This document shows, in pieces, positions 41,828 through 50,310 of a stretch of 64,000 nt of DNA. A program made the translations under genes and the position numbers. Positions within the stretch are counted from its first letter, which is position 1, and every line of letters begins with the position of its first letter. The notes beneath the pieces are model-generated. The model was not told where the DNA came from, made no database searches, and saw only the letters and a program-made list of their open reading frames with translations. The stretch spans positions 186,001 through 250,000 of the forward strand of contig NZ_FCNY02000008.1 in assembly GCF_001544575.2 (NCBI RefSeq), in the 5' to 3' direction. The stretch is from Caballeronia cordobensis. Lineage in GTDB: Bacteria; Pseudomonadota; Gammaproteobacteria; Burkholderiales; Burkholderiaceae.

Positions 41828-42607
41828 TTATTCACAGTCATCGAACTGCCGGCCGACCTCTTCGATATGCGTTTGCATCGCTTCGGCGGCGGTATGAGGC
41901 CGATGCGCGCTGACAGCATCGTAGATCGCGCGATGCTGCGCGAGCCGCGCCGTCGCGAGCCGATGCGATTCGTCCTCGGAAGCCGACGCCAGCAGCGTAT
42001 TTCTCGCGATATGGCTGCGCAAGGTCGAACCTGCATTCAGGCAGAGCGTGGCCAGCATCCGGTTATGGGAAGCGCGGACCAGCGCCAGATGGAAATGCGC
42101 ATCCGCGAGCGCTTCGGCCTCCACGTCTCTCGCGTGCACGGCATCGGTCATGCGCTGAAGCAGCGTCTGCAACTCGCGCAGATCGCTGTCGGCTGCACGC
42201 GTCGCGGCGAGCCTCGCAGCGGCGCATTCGACGACGAGCCGGAACTCCAGCGTGTCGCGTCTCGAAGCCGCGGTTTCGCCGAACACCGAAGGCTCCAGCA
42301 TGTCCGATGCGGGCGGCGCGCGGCGAATGAACAGCCCGCGGCCGTGACGCGCATCGATTGCACCGGTTGCGATCAGTCGCTGGATGGCCTCGCGAAGCGT
42401 CGAGCGCGATACGCCGAGCGTCAGCGCCAGTTCGCGTTCGGGCGGCAGACGCGGCTCGTTGCGCAAGCCGGCTTCTTCGATCGCGCTTTCGAGCTGACGA
42501 GCGACGCGCGCGACCGTCTCGCGGCGTCCGGCCCTACGCTCGGTCGTGTGGGGCTGCTGCATCGGTGGTCTGACCATCTTGGTGAGTGCCCAAGGTTGTT
42601 TCAACAT
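41828..42607 (-). CDS. GntR-family (FCD-type) transcriptional regulator 3
   Basis: 259-residue regulator, clearly different from the two paralogous regulators of the island. The winged helix contains LPPERELALTLGVSRSTLREAIQRL at about 53-77. The FCD domain has FRLVVECAAARLA, DAHFHLALVRASHN, AQHRAIYDAV and MQTHIEEV. The FadR/LldR-like arrangement divergent from an aldehyde dehydrogenase gene suggests it controls that gene. The start is uncertain: ATGs at 42607, 42577 and 42562 all lack a good ribosome site, and an inverted repeat at 42578-42594 would fall inside the longest version. Confidence 0.85.
   Translation of the reverse strand: MLKQPWALTKMVRPPMQQPHTTERRAGRRETVARVARQLESAIEEAGLRNEPRLPPERELALTLGVSRSTLREAIQRLIATGAIDARHGRGLFIRRAPPASDMLEPSVFGETAASRRDTLEFRLVVECAAARLAATRAADSDLRELQTLLQRMTDAVHARDVEAEALADAHFHLALVRASHNRMLATLCLNAGSTLRSHIARNTLLASASEDESHRLATARLAQHRAIYDAVSAHRPHTAAEAMQTHIEEVGRQFDDCE
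42578..42594. promoter_or_regulatory. Inverted repeat CTTGG-N7-CCAAG
   Basis: 5-bp arms separated by seven bases, near the start of the divergent GntR gene and upstream of the aldehyde dehydrogenase gene. The TTGG...CCAA shape resembles sites of FCD-type GntR proteins, but the arms are short and may lie in coding sequence, so this is tentative. Confidence 0.3.
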
Positions 42608-42676
42608 GGTGGGGTCGCGCTTCGCTTCCCCGCGAACATCGGCGCGCTCGGCGCGTCTCTCTAAAGGTGAGAACGA

Positions 42677-44122
42677 ATGGACGAGATCAATCAGTATTCC
42701 CTATTTATCGATGGAGACTGGGTTGCGTCGAGCGGCACGGCGCGGCTCACGGTGCGCAATCCGGCGACAGGCGAAACCATCGCCACGGCCGCCGACGCGA
42801 CGGACGCGGATATCGACCGCGCGGTTCAGTCCGCGGCGGCGGCATTTCCCGCATGGAGCCGCCGCACGGCCGTCGAGCGCGCGGACTTCCTGTTGCGCCT
42901 GAACACGCTGATCCAGCGCGATCACGAACGCCTGGCGCGGCTGCTGACGCAGGAAGTCGGCAAGCCGATCCGCGAGGCGCGCGGCGAGATCGATTTCGCG
43001 ATCTCGCTGATTCGCTTCGCCGCCGAGAATGCGCGCCGCCTCGAAGGCGATATCGTGCCGGGGAGCCGTCCGGGCGAAAAGATCCTGATCGACAAGCAGC
43101 CGCATGGCGTGATCGCCGGCATTTCGGCGTGGAATTTTCCGGCGGGGCTGCTCGCGCGCAAGGTCGCGCCGGCGCTCGCGGCCGGCAATACGATCGTGCT
43201 CAAGCCGCATGAACTGACGCCGGTGACATCGCTCGAAATCGCCAGGCTCGTCGCCGAAGCAGAGTTCCCGGCGGGCGTCGTCAACATCGTGAGCGGGGGC
43301 ATTCCGGCGGGACAGCGCCTTGTCGCGAATCCGGCCGTGAAAATGGTCACGATGACGGGCAGCACCGCGGCGGGCAAAAAGATCATGGCCGCGGCCGCGC
43401 CGACGCTGAAGGAAGTCCGCCTCGAACTCGGCGGCAAGGCGCCGTTCATCGTGCTCGCCGACGCCGATCTCGAAGCGGCCGCCAGCGCGGCCGTCGAGGC
43501 GCGCTTTCTCAACGCGGGTCAGGTCTGCACGTGCAATGAACGCACGTACGTGCACGAAGCCGTCTACGACCGCTTCCTCGAACTGGTGAGCCAGAAGATC
43601 GGCGCGATCAAGGTCGGCGATCCGTCGAACGAAGATACGACGATGGGCCCGAAGATCAGCGCCGCCGAGCTCGAAAAGGTCGAGGCGATGGTCGCAAAGG
43701 CGGTGCATCAGGGCGCGCGCGTGCGGATCGGCGGCGCGCGGCTGAGCGGCGGCGTGTACGAGCGCGGCCATTTCTACGGTCCCACGCTGCTGACGGACGT
43801 GACGCACGAGATGGACATCGTGCAGGGCGAGGTGTTCGGTCCGGTCATGTCGGTGCTCAAGGTGCGCGATTTCGACGAGGCACTCAAACTCGCGAACGAT
43901 TCGAGCTACGGTCTTTCCGCGTATCTCTTCACGAAGGATCTCGGCGTGCTGATGCGCACCGCCGCCGAACTGAACTTCGGCGAGATCTACGTGAACCGTT
44001 CGCTCGGCGAAGCGCCGCAAGGTTTCCATCATGGTTACGGCGATAGCGGCCTGGGCGGCGAGGACGGCAAGTACGGGCTCGAAGCCTACGTTCGCACGAA
44101 GACGATCTATCTGAACGCCTGA
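42677..44122 (+). CDS. NAD-dependent aldehyde dehydrogenase (AldA-like)
   Basis: 481-residue aldehyde dehydrogenase. Cofactor motifs are ISAWNFPAGLLARKVAPALA and TGSTAAGKKI. The catalytic base is Glu250 in VRLELGG and the nucleophile is Cys284 in NAGQVCTCNERTYV. The GQVCxCxERxYV block and MGPKISAAELEKVE resemble lactaldehyde/glycolaldehyde dehydrogenase AldA of E. coli. It would oxidise a small hydroxy-aldehyde, consistent with an aldehyde released by retro-aldol cleavage. AAAGGTGAG precedes the ATG. It is divergent from the GntR gene at 41828, and a hairpin terminator follows. Confidence 0.9.
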   Translation: MDEINQYSLFIDGDWVASSGTARLTVRNPATGETIATAADATDADIDRAVQSAAAAFPAWSRRTAVERADFLLRLNTLIQRDHERLARLLTQEVGKPIREARGEIDFAISLIRFAAENARRLEGDIVPGSRPGEKILIDKQPHGVIAGISAWNFPAGLLARKVAPALAAGNTIVLKPHELTPVTSLEIARLVAEAEFPAGVVNIVSGGIPAGQRLVANPAVKMVTMTGSTAAGKKIMAAAAPTLKEVRLELGGKAPFIVLADADLEAAASAAVEARFLNAGQVCTCNERTYVHEAVYDRFLELVSQKIGAIKVGDPSNEDTTMGPKISAAELEKVEAMVAKAVHQGARVRIGGARLSGGVYERGHFYGPTLLTDVTHEMDIVQGEVFGPVMSVLKVRDFDEALKLANDSSYGLSAYLFTKDLGVLMRTAAELNFGEIYVNRSLGEAPQGFHHGYGDSGLGGEDGKYGLEAYVRTKTIYLNA

Positions 44123-44127
44123 CGCAG

Positions 44128-44147
44128 GCGCGGGCGCAAGCCCGCGC
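44128..44147. terminator. Terminator hairpin between convergent genes
   Basis: GCGCGGGC-GCAA-GCCCGCGC is a perfect 8-bp GC stem with a GCAA tetraloop, placed between the convergent aldehyde dehydrogenase and DhaL-like genes. No long T run follows, so it is a GC-rich bidirectional terminator candidate. Confidence 0.6.
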
Positions 44148-44162
44148 ATCGTGCCGCGCGTG

Positions 44163-44783
44163 TCAGTTGCAGGAAGCGGGCGCGATGCCGTCCAGCATGT
44201 GGCGGAACGCGATCATTCCCGGATCGTCGAGACCGATCGAGCGCTCCGCGAACATCCGCGCGCGCCCGATCCGGTTCGGCTGCGTTCTGAACGACGCGAT
44301 GGTTTCGTCGACTGCCGCGCTCGCGGCGGCGTATTGCGCACGAGGATCGTCGATACCGTCGATGGCGTCGTGCGCGGCCGCGAGCGTATCGAGCACGGTC
44401 TTGTCGCCGAGCTTCGCGCCGCCGCGCTGAGACATCGCATCGAGCGCAGCTTGCAGGGCCGCGGGCAGGTCGCGCCAGGCGAGCGTCGCCTGGTTATCGA
44501 GCCGGCGCGCGAGCGTCATGAACGCCACGGTCAAAAGCGTGCCGAAGCTCGATCCCGACGCGCGCGCGCAAGCCTGCGCGCAGGCCTTGAACAGCAGGCC
44601 GAGATCCGCGTACGGACCGGCGTCGAGCGCCGTGCGCACGCGCGCGGCGCATTTTTCGAGCGTCGCGCCGAGGTCGCCGTCGCCGAGCTGGCCATCGAGC
44701 CGATTGAGCTCGGGCGCCGCTTCATCGATACGGTCTGCCCAGCGGCGCAGCGCGGCTTCCATCTGTGAAGGCGTGAGAGACAT
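44163..44783 (-). CDS. DhaL-like dihydroxyacetone kinase ATP-binding subunit
   Basis: 206-residue DAK2-domain protein. The Mg-ATP Asp cluster is present in LNRLDGQLGDGDLGATLEKC. ASGSSFGTLLTVAFMTLA and RGGAKLGDKTVLDTLAAA match the family. It supplies the nucleotide site to the DhaK-like subunit encoded two bases upstream. No PTS DhaM gene is present, so ATP is the likely phosphate donor. The ATG at 44783 lies right at the family start; the longer frame overlaps the DhaK-like gene. It is the last gene of the operon headed by the fused CoA-transferase. Confidence 0.88.
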   Translation of the reverse strand: MSLTPSQMEAALRRWADRIDEAAPELNRLDGQLGDGDLGATLEKCAARVRTALDAGPYADLGLLFKACAQACARASGSSFGTLLTVAFMTLARRLDNQATLAWRDLPAALQAALDAMSQRGGAKLGDKTVLDTLAAAHDAIDGIDDPRAQYAAASAAVDETIASFRTQPNRIGRARMFAERSIGLDDPGMIAFRHMLDGIAPASCN

Positions 44784-44785
44784 CG

Positions 44786-45787
44786 TCAGTGGCTCCAGAA
44801 CGGGCAGCGCGCGGGCGCGCGCAGCAGCGTTTCGAGATCGGCGTCGAGGCGCTGGATCGTGAGCGATGCGCCCGTCATTTCCATCGACGTCGCATAGCGC
44901 CCGACGAGCGGCGCGACGATGCTCACGCGCTTCGCATCCAGCAGCCGCGCCACCGCGCGATAGAGGATGTAAAGCTCCTCGTGCGGCGTCGCGCCAAGCG
45001 AGTTGAGCATGACGGAAACCCGCTCGCCCGCGCCCACGTCGAGGTCGGCGAGCACGCGTTCGAGCATTTCGCCCGCGAGCGCGTCGGCCTGTTTCAGCTC
45101 GCCGCGCCAGATGCCGGGCTCGCCGTGAATGCCCATCCCCATCTCGATCTCGCCTTCGCCGATCGTGAAGTTCGGTGTGCCGACTTCCGGCACGATGCAA
45201 GGCGTCAGCGCGACGCCGATCGTGCGGCATCCGGCAATGGCCTTGCGCGCGCTGCCGGCCACGTCGTCGAGCGTGGCGCCGCGCTGCTCCGCGCGCGCAC
45301 CCGCGATCTTGTACGCGTAGACGATACCCGCAACCCCGCGGCGCTTGCCGCTTTCTTCGGCGGATGCGCTCGCGACGTCATCGGTCACGAGCACCGTTTC
45401 GCTTTGCATGCCGTCGAGTGCGGTCAGCTCGCAGGCCATGTCGAAGTTCATCCGGTCGCCGCCGTAGTTGCCGTACAGGCAAAGCACGCCCGCGCCGCGC
45501 TCGGCGGCATGCATCGCGTCGATGCAGTCGCCGACGGTCGGTCCGGCGAACACGTTGCCGATCGCGCAGGCATCGAGCAGCCCCTCGCCGACGTAGCCGG
45601 TGAAAAGCGGCATATGGCCCGAGCCGCCGCCGGACACGACGCCGACCTTGCCTTCGAAGCCCGGCGTCGCGCGCGCGATCACGCGGCCGCTTTCGCCGGC
45701 GCGGCGGTACGTGTCGGGATGGGCTGCGCACAGGCCGTCGAGCATTTCGTCGACATACGCGCCCGGTTCGTTCATCAGCTTCTTCAT
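44786..45787 (-). CDS. DhaK-like kinase substrate-binding subunit
   Basis: 333-residue DAK1-domain protein. The substrate loop reads SGGGSGHMPLFTGYVGEGLLD, where classical DhaK has GHEPxH. The active-site His that binds the ketone is in GMGIHGEPG, and YGNYGGDRMNFDMA is conserved. The altered loop suggests a ketose or keto-compound other than dihydroxyacetone. With the DhaL-like subunit it should phosphorylate a small carbonyl product of the pathway. CTGGAGGAATTC before the ATG is a strong ribosome site. It is 25 bp downstream of the DUF35 gene. Confidence 0.88.
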   Translation of the reverse strand: MKKLMNEPGAYVDEMLDGLCAAHPDTYRRAGESGRVIARATPGFEGKVGVVSGGGSGHMPLFTGYVGEGLLDACAIGNVFAGPTVGDCIDAMHAAERGAGVLCLYGNYGGDRMNFDMACELTALDGMQSETVLVTDDVASASAEESGKRRGVAGIVYAYKIAGARAEQRGATLDDVAGSARKAIAGCRTIGVALTPCIVPEVGTPNFTIGEGEIEMGMGIHGEPGIWRGELKQADALAGEMLERVLADLDVGAGERVSVMLNSLGATPHEELYILYRAVARLLDAKRVSIVAPLVGRYATSMEMTGASLTIQRLDADLETLLRAPARCPFWSH

Positions 45788-45812
45788 GAATTCCTCCAGC
45801 GGTGCGTGTGCG

Positions 45813-46223
45813 TCAGGCGGGGACGAAGCGCGCGAGCGAGACCTCGGGCGTCACGTCTTCGAACTGCACTTTCATCGGCATGCCCATCTTCACATCCTGG
45901 GGAATGCCGTTCCCGAAGTTGCCGACGACGATCGGGCCATCGTCGAGTTGAACGAGGCAGACGTGATACGGCAGCTCGCCGCGAAAGGCGTCCCAGTACG
46001 CGCGATGAAACGTGACCCACGAGACGAGCGTGCCGCGGCCGCTGACCGCTTCCCACGCCTGCGCATCGGACAGACACGAGGGGCATACGGGCGATGCCGG
46101 AAAATGCCGATGGCCGCATTGCCGGCACACCTGCACCGACAGCCGATGCTGGCGCGCGAAGTTCCAGTAACCCTTCGAATACTCGTCGATCGCCGGTAGC
46201 GGCTTGTCATAGGCAGTGGTCAT
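45813..46223 (-). CDS. DUF35 zinc-ribbon/OB-fold protein (aldolase partner)
   Basis: 136-residue DUF35 protein. The zinc ribbon CRQCGHRHFPASPVCPSC has both CxxC pairs at about residues 33-50. The OB fold follows with VSGRGTLVSWVTFHRAY and YHVCLVQLDDGPIVVGN. Together with the thiolase-like protein encoded three bases upstream it should form an Ltp2-DUF35-type complex. It is paralogous to the protein at 27038. Confidence 0.9.
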   Translation of the reverse strand: MTTAYDKPLPAIDEYSKGYWNFARQHRLSVQVCRQCGHRHFPASPVCPSCLSDAQAWEAVSGRGTLVSWVTFHRAYWDAFRGELPYHVCLVQLDDGPIVVGNFGNGIPQDVKMGMPMKVQFEDVTPEVSLARFVPA

Positions 46224-46226
46224 GGC

Positions 46227-47357
46227 TTATCCCTTCGTGTAGATGATCGATCGCGTGCACGGCGTGGCCGCGATGTACTGCACGACCTCGCAGTCCTTCA
46301 CCTGGCGCGCGCCGCATTCGCCGCGCAGCTGCCGCACCGCTTCGACATTGAGCGCCCAGCCCTGCATATACGAATTCGACAAGTGGCCGCCATCGGTATT
46401 CGTCGGCAGCCGGCCATGTACGCCGAGCGCGCCGTTCTCGACGAACGCGCCCGCCTCGCCGCGCTCGCAGAAGCCGAGCCCTTCGAGGCTGAAGAGCACC
46501 GTCGGCGTGAAGTTGTCGTAGCACATCAGGGCATCGACATCGTCCTTCGTGACGCCCGCCATCTCGTAGGCCTGCGTGCCCGCCTCGCGCACCTCGTCGT
46601 ACCAGAACTCGGGATCGAAGTTGCCGATGGCGGAACGCTCGAACGCATCGCGCGCGCCGACGCCCGAAATCAGCACCGGCGGCTGTCGGAGATCGTTCGC
46701 GCGCTCGCGCGTCGTGAGAATCATGCAGACGGCGCCGTCGTTGATGAGGCAGTAGTCGAGCAGACCGAGCGGCTCGACGATCCTGCGTATCGACGCGTGA
46801 TCCTCCAGCGTGATGGGCTTGCGCATGACCGCGTCGGGATTCAGGATTGCGTTGTTGCGAAAGGCGACGGACACTTCCCCGAGCTGGCGCGTCGTCGTGC
46901 CGTAGCGCTCCATATGCATGCGGAACATCAGCCCATGCGAAGCGCCCGGCGACGTGAGACCCCACGGGTCCCAGAACGAAGCGAATTCGTCGCCGCCATA
47001 GTTCATCCGGCGCGAGCGCCCGATGTTCGTATAGATGAGCGCGACATATTTCGCCGCGCCCGTTTCGAGCGCGAGCATCGCTTCGGCGATCGCCATGCCG
47101 GACATGCGGCCGTGGCCCGGCAGCGTCATCGTCCAGCGCGGATTGAGGCCGAGGATCTCGCCCATGCGCGCATAGAAGGGCACGCGGCAGCAGAGCAGGC
47201 CGTCGATCTCGTTCTTGTCGAGCCCGCAATCGGCGATCGCGGCCTTGAATGCCTCGGCGCCGAGCGCGTAATCGTCGACGGCGGGGAAGTCGCCGTAAGG
47301 CGTGTTGCCGACGCCGACGACGGCGATCCGGTTACTGAGGCCCTGCATCGGATTCAT
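46227..47357 (-). CDS. Thiolase-fold protein lacking the active-site Cys (Ltp2-like aldolase candidate)
   Basis: 376-residue thiolase-superfamily protein, paralogous to that at 25845. The C-terminal signature LPTNTDGGHLSNSYMQGWAL is present. The nucleophile-loop region reads LPGHGRMSGMAIAEAML, without Cys, which excludes normal thiolysis and fits a retro-aldolase or carrier role with the adjacent DUF35 protein. The operon order is fused CoA-transferase, this gene, DUF35, DhaK-like, DhaL-like. The start ATG has only a weak upstream ribosome site (CGGAGACACAGC, at a few bases). Confidence 0.86.
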   Translation of the reverse strand: MNPMQGLSNRIAVVGVGNTPYGDFPAVDDYALGAEAFKAAIADCGLDKNEIDGLLCCRVPFYARMGEILGLNPRWTMTLPGHGRMSGMAIAEAMLALETGAAKYVALIYTNIGRSRRMNYGGDEFASFWDPWGLTSPGASHGLMFRMHMERYGTTTRQLGEVSVAFRNNAILNPDAVMRKPITLEDHASIRRIVEPLGLLDYCLINDGAVCMILTTRERANDLRQPPVLISGVGARDAFERSAIGNFDPEFWYDEVREAGTQAYEMAGVTKDDVDALMCYDNFTPTVLFSLEGLGFCERGEAGAFVENGALGVHGRLPTNTDGGHLSNSYMQGWALNVEAVRQLRGECGARQVKDCEVVQYIAATPCTRSIIYTKG

Positions 47358-47399
47358 GCTGTGTCTCCGTTCGATATGGGATGGTCGGGGCAGACGCGC

Positions 47400-50030
47400 T
47401 CAGATCACGCCTTCCTCGCGCAGCGCGTCGATCTCCGACGCGCCGTAGCCGAGCCACTGGCTGAGCACGTGTGCGTTGTCCTCGCCGTAGCACGGCGCGC
47501 CGCGGTCGATCACGCCGCCGCTATAGGCGGGCGTCGCGGCGAGCTTGACCGGGAATTCGATGACCGGCCAGCGGCCGATGCGCGTGCCCGTTACTTCCGT
47601 CAGCCAGCCGAGTTCGGTGAGTTGCGGATCGGCATCGCAGCGGCCGGCGGCCGTCTGGCACACGCCGGCCGGCACGCCCGCGCGCTGCAGGCGCTGCATG
47701 CAGGCGTAAGGCTCCTGACTCGACGTCCACGCGCCGACGAGCGCGTCGAGTGCGTCCTGGTGAGCGAGCCGGTCCGTGAGCGTCGCGAAGCGCGGGTCGC
47801 CGGCGAGCGCGGGCAGTTGTGCGGCGTCGACGAAGGTGTGCCAGTGCGCGTCGCTGAAGCAGGCGATCGCGAGCCACGCGTCATCGCCCGCGCACCGGTA
47901 GGCGCCGTGCGGCGCGGCGCGCTTGTACGGCGAGCGGTTGCCGTAGCGCGTCCAGACGCGGCCATTGGCCGACCAGTCGAGCACGGACGACGCCGTCTGG
48001 AAGATGCCGGATTCGCACTGCGACGAGTCGATCCACTGGCCTTCGCCGGTGCGCTCGCGGTGATAGAGCGCGCCGAGCGCGGCGAGCGCGAAGCCGTATG
48101 CGCCGATCCAGTCGAGATACGAGTAGCCCCATCCGGCAGGCATCGCGGGATCGGGCAGGCCGGACATTTCGGTGCTGCCCGCGAACGACGCGGCCACGGG
48201 CCCCACCGTACGGAACCGGCCATAGCGGCCGATCGTGCCCATGCCCGACTGCTGCACATAGATGATGTCCGGCCGGATCGACTTCAGCACGTCGTAGCCG
48301 AGGCCGAGCCGTTGCAGCACGCCGGGCGAGAACCCTTCGGCGACGATATCGCACTGGCGGATCAGATCCTTCGCGATCGCGAGACCTTTCGGATGCCGGA
48401 TGTTCAACGACATGCCGCGCTTGCCCGCGTTCTTGTTGTTGAACTGCCCGCCCATATCGGGGTCCGTGACGCCCGGCAGCGGCCCGGTGGCCTTTTCGCG
48501 CGCCTCACGGCCGCCGACCGGCGCCATCGCGGCCAGCCGCGTGTCGGGATTCTCCTTCCATTCGACCTTGATGCTTTCCGCGCCGAGCGCATTCAGGAAG
48601 CGCGTGCCGCCCGCCGATGCGAGGAACCACGAGAAGTCGAAGATGCGCACGCCCTGCAAAGGGAATGGCTTGCCATGCTTCGAGAGCGTCACACCGGCGG
48701 GCGATGGATCGCGAGGCCGCGCGGGCAGCTTGTCCCCTTCGCTGCGCGCGAGCGGCTTCGTGAGCGGCTTCATGAGCGTGGCGTCGTCGTTGTGCTCGCC
48801 GAGGAACGGCGCGCGCGTGCCCGCCTGCCATGCGGTGGCCGTGCCGAGCCATTTGCTGGTCGGATAGCGGAAGCTGCGGCCAAGCTCCGGATGTTCGATG
48901 TCGCTGAACGACGAGCGCGCGAGCCAGTGCTCGTCCTCGGCATTCTCGTGAGGCTTGCGCACGGGCGCCCACAGCAGCCCCGCGTCCTGAGCTTCGCGCC
49001 ACGGCAAGTGTTCGTAATCGTACGAGCCGACGAAACGCTGGATGACTTCGAGCATATGGCGCGTATCGGCATCGACCTCGGTCGAACCCGGCGTGTTGCG
49101 AGCCGTCATGTCGGTGTCGCTCGGGGGCGGCTGCAGGTCCTCGGCCTTGTCGAACTGTTGGAGGAACGGCACGAGCCGCGCCTTGTCGCGCGCGGATACG
49201 CCCCATGTCATGTTCCAGCGGCCATCCGACGTGCGGCTGATATTCGGCACGTCGCTCGGCGTCTCGGATGCGTGCCGCGCCGTCTGCCGATAAAGCGGCG
49301 CATGCCGCATCACCCACGACATGAGGTCGAGTTCGGTGTTGATCGACACGGCTTGATGGATCGCGCACGAGACATCCTGACCTTCGCCGGTGCGCAAGCG
49401 GTGCATCAACGCGGCGAGAATCGCGACGGCGGTCTGGTCGCCGGCGATGTGATACGCGTGCCAGACCTGCGGGGCGATCGGGGGCGTGGAGTAGGTGCCG
49501 TCCGCATTCCGGTCGTAGCCGCAGTTCATCATCACGCCGCCGAGCGCGAGATGAACGAGGTCCGATGCGCGATAGTCCTTCCACGGTCCGCTGTCGCCGA
49601 ACGGCGTAATGCGCGCATGGATCAGCGCGGGAAAACGCTTTGTCACCGGCTCGCCGAGTTCCAGGTCGCGCGCGAGGCGGCCGCACGTGCTGTCGAGCAG
49701 GATGTCCGCGTGGGCCAGCAGGTCGAGCAGTCGCGCACGGCCCGTGGGACTCGCCGTATCGATCACCACCGATTTCTTGCCGCGGTTGTAGGCCCAGAAA
49801 TGCAGCGAGCGCTCGCGGTCTTCGACGTCTTCGTAAAACGGCCCGATGCCGCGCGTCGTATTGCCGTGAAGCGGTTCGATCTTGATGACCTCGGCGCCCA
49901 GTCCTGCCAGCAGCAGACCGCAGTATTCGCCGGTTTCGTCGGCGACTTCGATGACCCTGAGGCCGGTCAGCATGCCGGGGAGGGTAGCGGGGTCGGGCAT
50001 GCTGGGTCCGGAAGCGGTGCGATGCGACAT
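47400..50030 (-). CDS. Fused tandem CaiB/BaiF CoA-transferase
   Basis: 876-residue protein holding two class III CoA-transferase domains in one chain. Domain 1 covers about 15-420 (LTGLRVIEVADETGEYCGLL; GLGAEVIKIEPLHG) and lacks the catalytic Asp: the aligned region HAYHIAGDQTAV has Ala at that position. Domain 2 covers about 455-870 (LQGVRIFDFSWFLASAGGTR; LGAESIKVEW) and keeps the Asp640 in YSYLDWIGAYG. The domain order (Asp-less first, catalytic second) equals the order of the two separate genes at 23466 and 24631, so this is their fused counterpart. It probably activates a related acid with CoA. It is the first gene of the operon, 41 bp from island operator 6. Confidence 0.9.
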   Translation of the reverse strand: MSHRTASGPSMPDPATLPGMLTGLRVIEVADETGEYCGLLLAGLGAEVIKIEPLHGNTTRGIGPFYEDVEDRERSLHFWAYNRGKKSVVIDTASPTGRARLLDLLAHADILLDSTCGRLARDLELGEPVTKRFPALIHARITPFGDSGPWKDYRASDLVHLALGGVMMNCGYDRNADGTYSTPPIAPQVWHAYHIAGDQTAVAILAALMHRLRTGEGQDVSCAIHQAVSINTELDLMSWVMRHAPLYRQTARHASETPSDVPNISRTSDGRWNMTWGVSARDKARLVPFLQQFDKAEDLQPPPSDTDMTARNTPGSTEVDADTRHMLEVIQRFVGSYDYEHLPWREAQDAGLLWAPVRKPHENAEDEHWLARSSFSDIEHPELGRSFRYPTSKWLGTATAWQAGTRAPFLGEHNDDATLMKPLTKPLARSEGDKLPARPRDPSPAGVTLSKHGKPFPLQGVRIFDFSWFLASAGGTRFLNALGAESIKVEWKENPDTRLAAMAPVGGREAREKATGPLPGVTDPDMGGQFNNKNAGKRGMSLNIRHPKGLAIAKDLIRQCDIVAEGFSPGVLQRLGLGYDVLKSIRPDIIYVQQSGMGTIGRYGRFRTVGPVAASFAGSTEMSGLPDPAMPAGWGYSYLDWIGAYGFALAALGALYHRERTGEGQWIDSSQCESGIFQTASSVLDWSANGRVWTRYGNRSPYKRAAPHGAYRCAGDDAWLAIACFSDAHWHTFVDAAQLPALAGDPRFATLTDRLAHQDALDALVGAWTSSQEPYACMQRLQRAGVPAGVCQTAAGRCDADPQLTELGWLTEVTGTRIGRWPVIEFPVKLAATPAYSGGVIDRGAPCYGEDNAHVLSQWLGYGASEIDALREEGVI

Positions 50031-50070
50031 GGTTCTCCTTTGCCGGGCCGTGTTACCCGGAATCGTCGAT

Positions 50071-50096
50071 GCAAATTATAAAATATATTCTATAAC
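50071..50096. promoter_or_regulatory. Island operator 6: AT-rich element in divergent promoter
   Basis: GCAAATTATAAAATATATTC plus TATAA, read on the minus strand as GAATATATTTTATAATTTGC, matches the island consensus including the trailing TTTGC but with one base inserted in the core. It lies between the fused CoA-transferase operon and the second GntR gene, so it could control both. Confidence 0.5.
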
Positions 50097-50310
50097 GCGG
50101 TCACGTCACTTTCGATTTGAATCTCAAGCCGGGGATCGGGCGCGGCGAATGGGCGCCGGGACGCGGCGTGCGCCGACGCGCACACAAAATGCATCGGCGA
50201 CGGCGCGGGGGCTGCGGCGTCGTACAATACGGCCTGGCGTTGCCTTGCAGGCTGAGCGTGTCGGCTCAATCGGCGGGCCCGAAGCGCGATCGCACCTTCT
50301 CTGGACAATC

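Noticed and set aside
46383-50081. A 1232-codon open frame on the plus strand
   Set aside because: It lies wholly antisense to the thiolase-like and fused CoA-transferase genes, is extremely rich in Arg, Ala and His, and matches no family. Long mirror frames are normal in GC-rich coding DNA.
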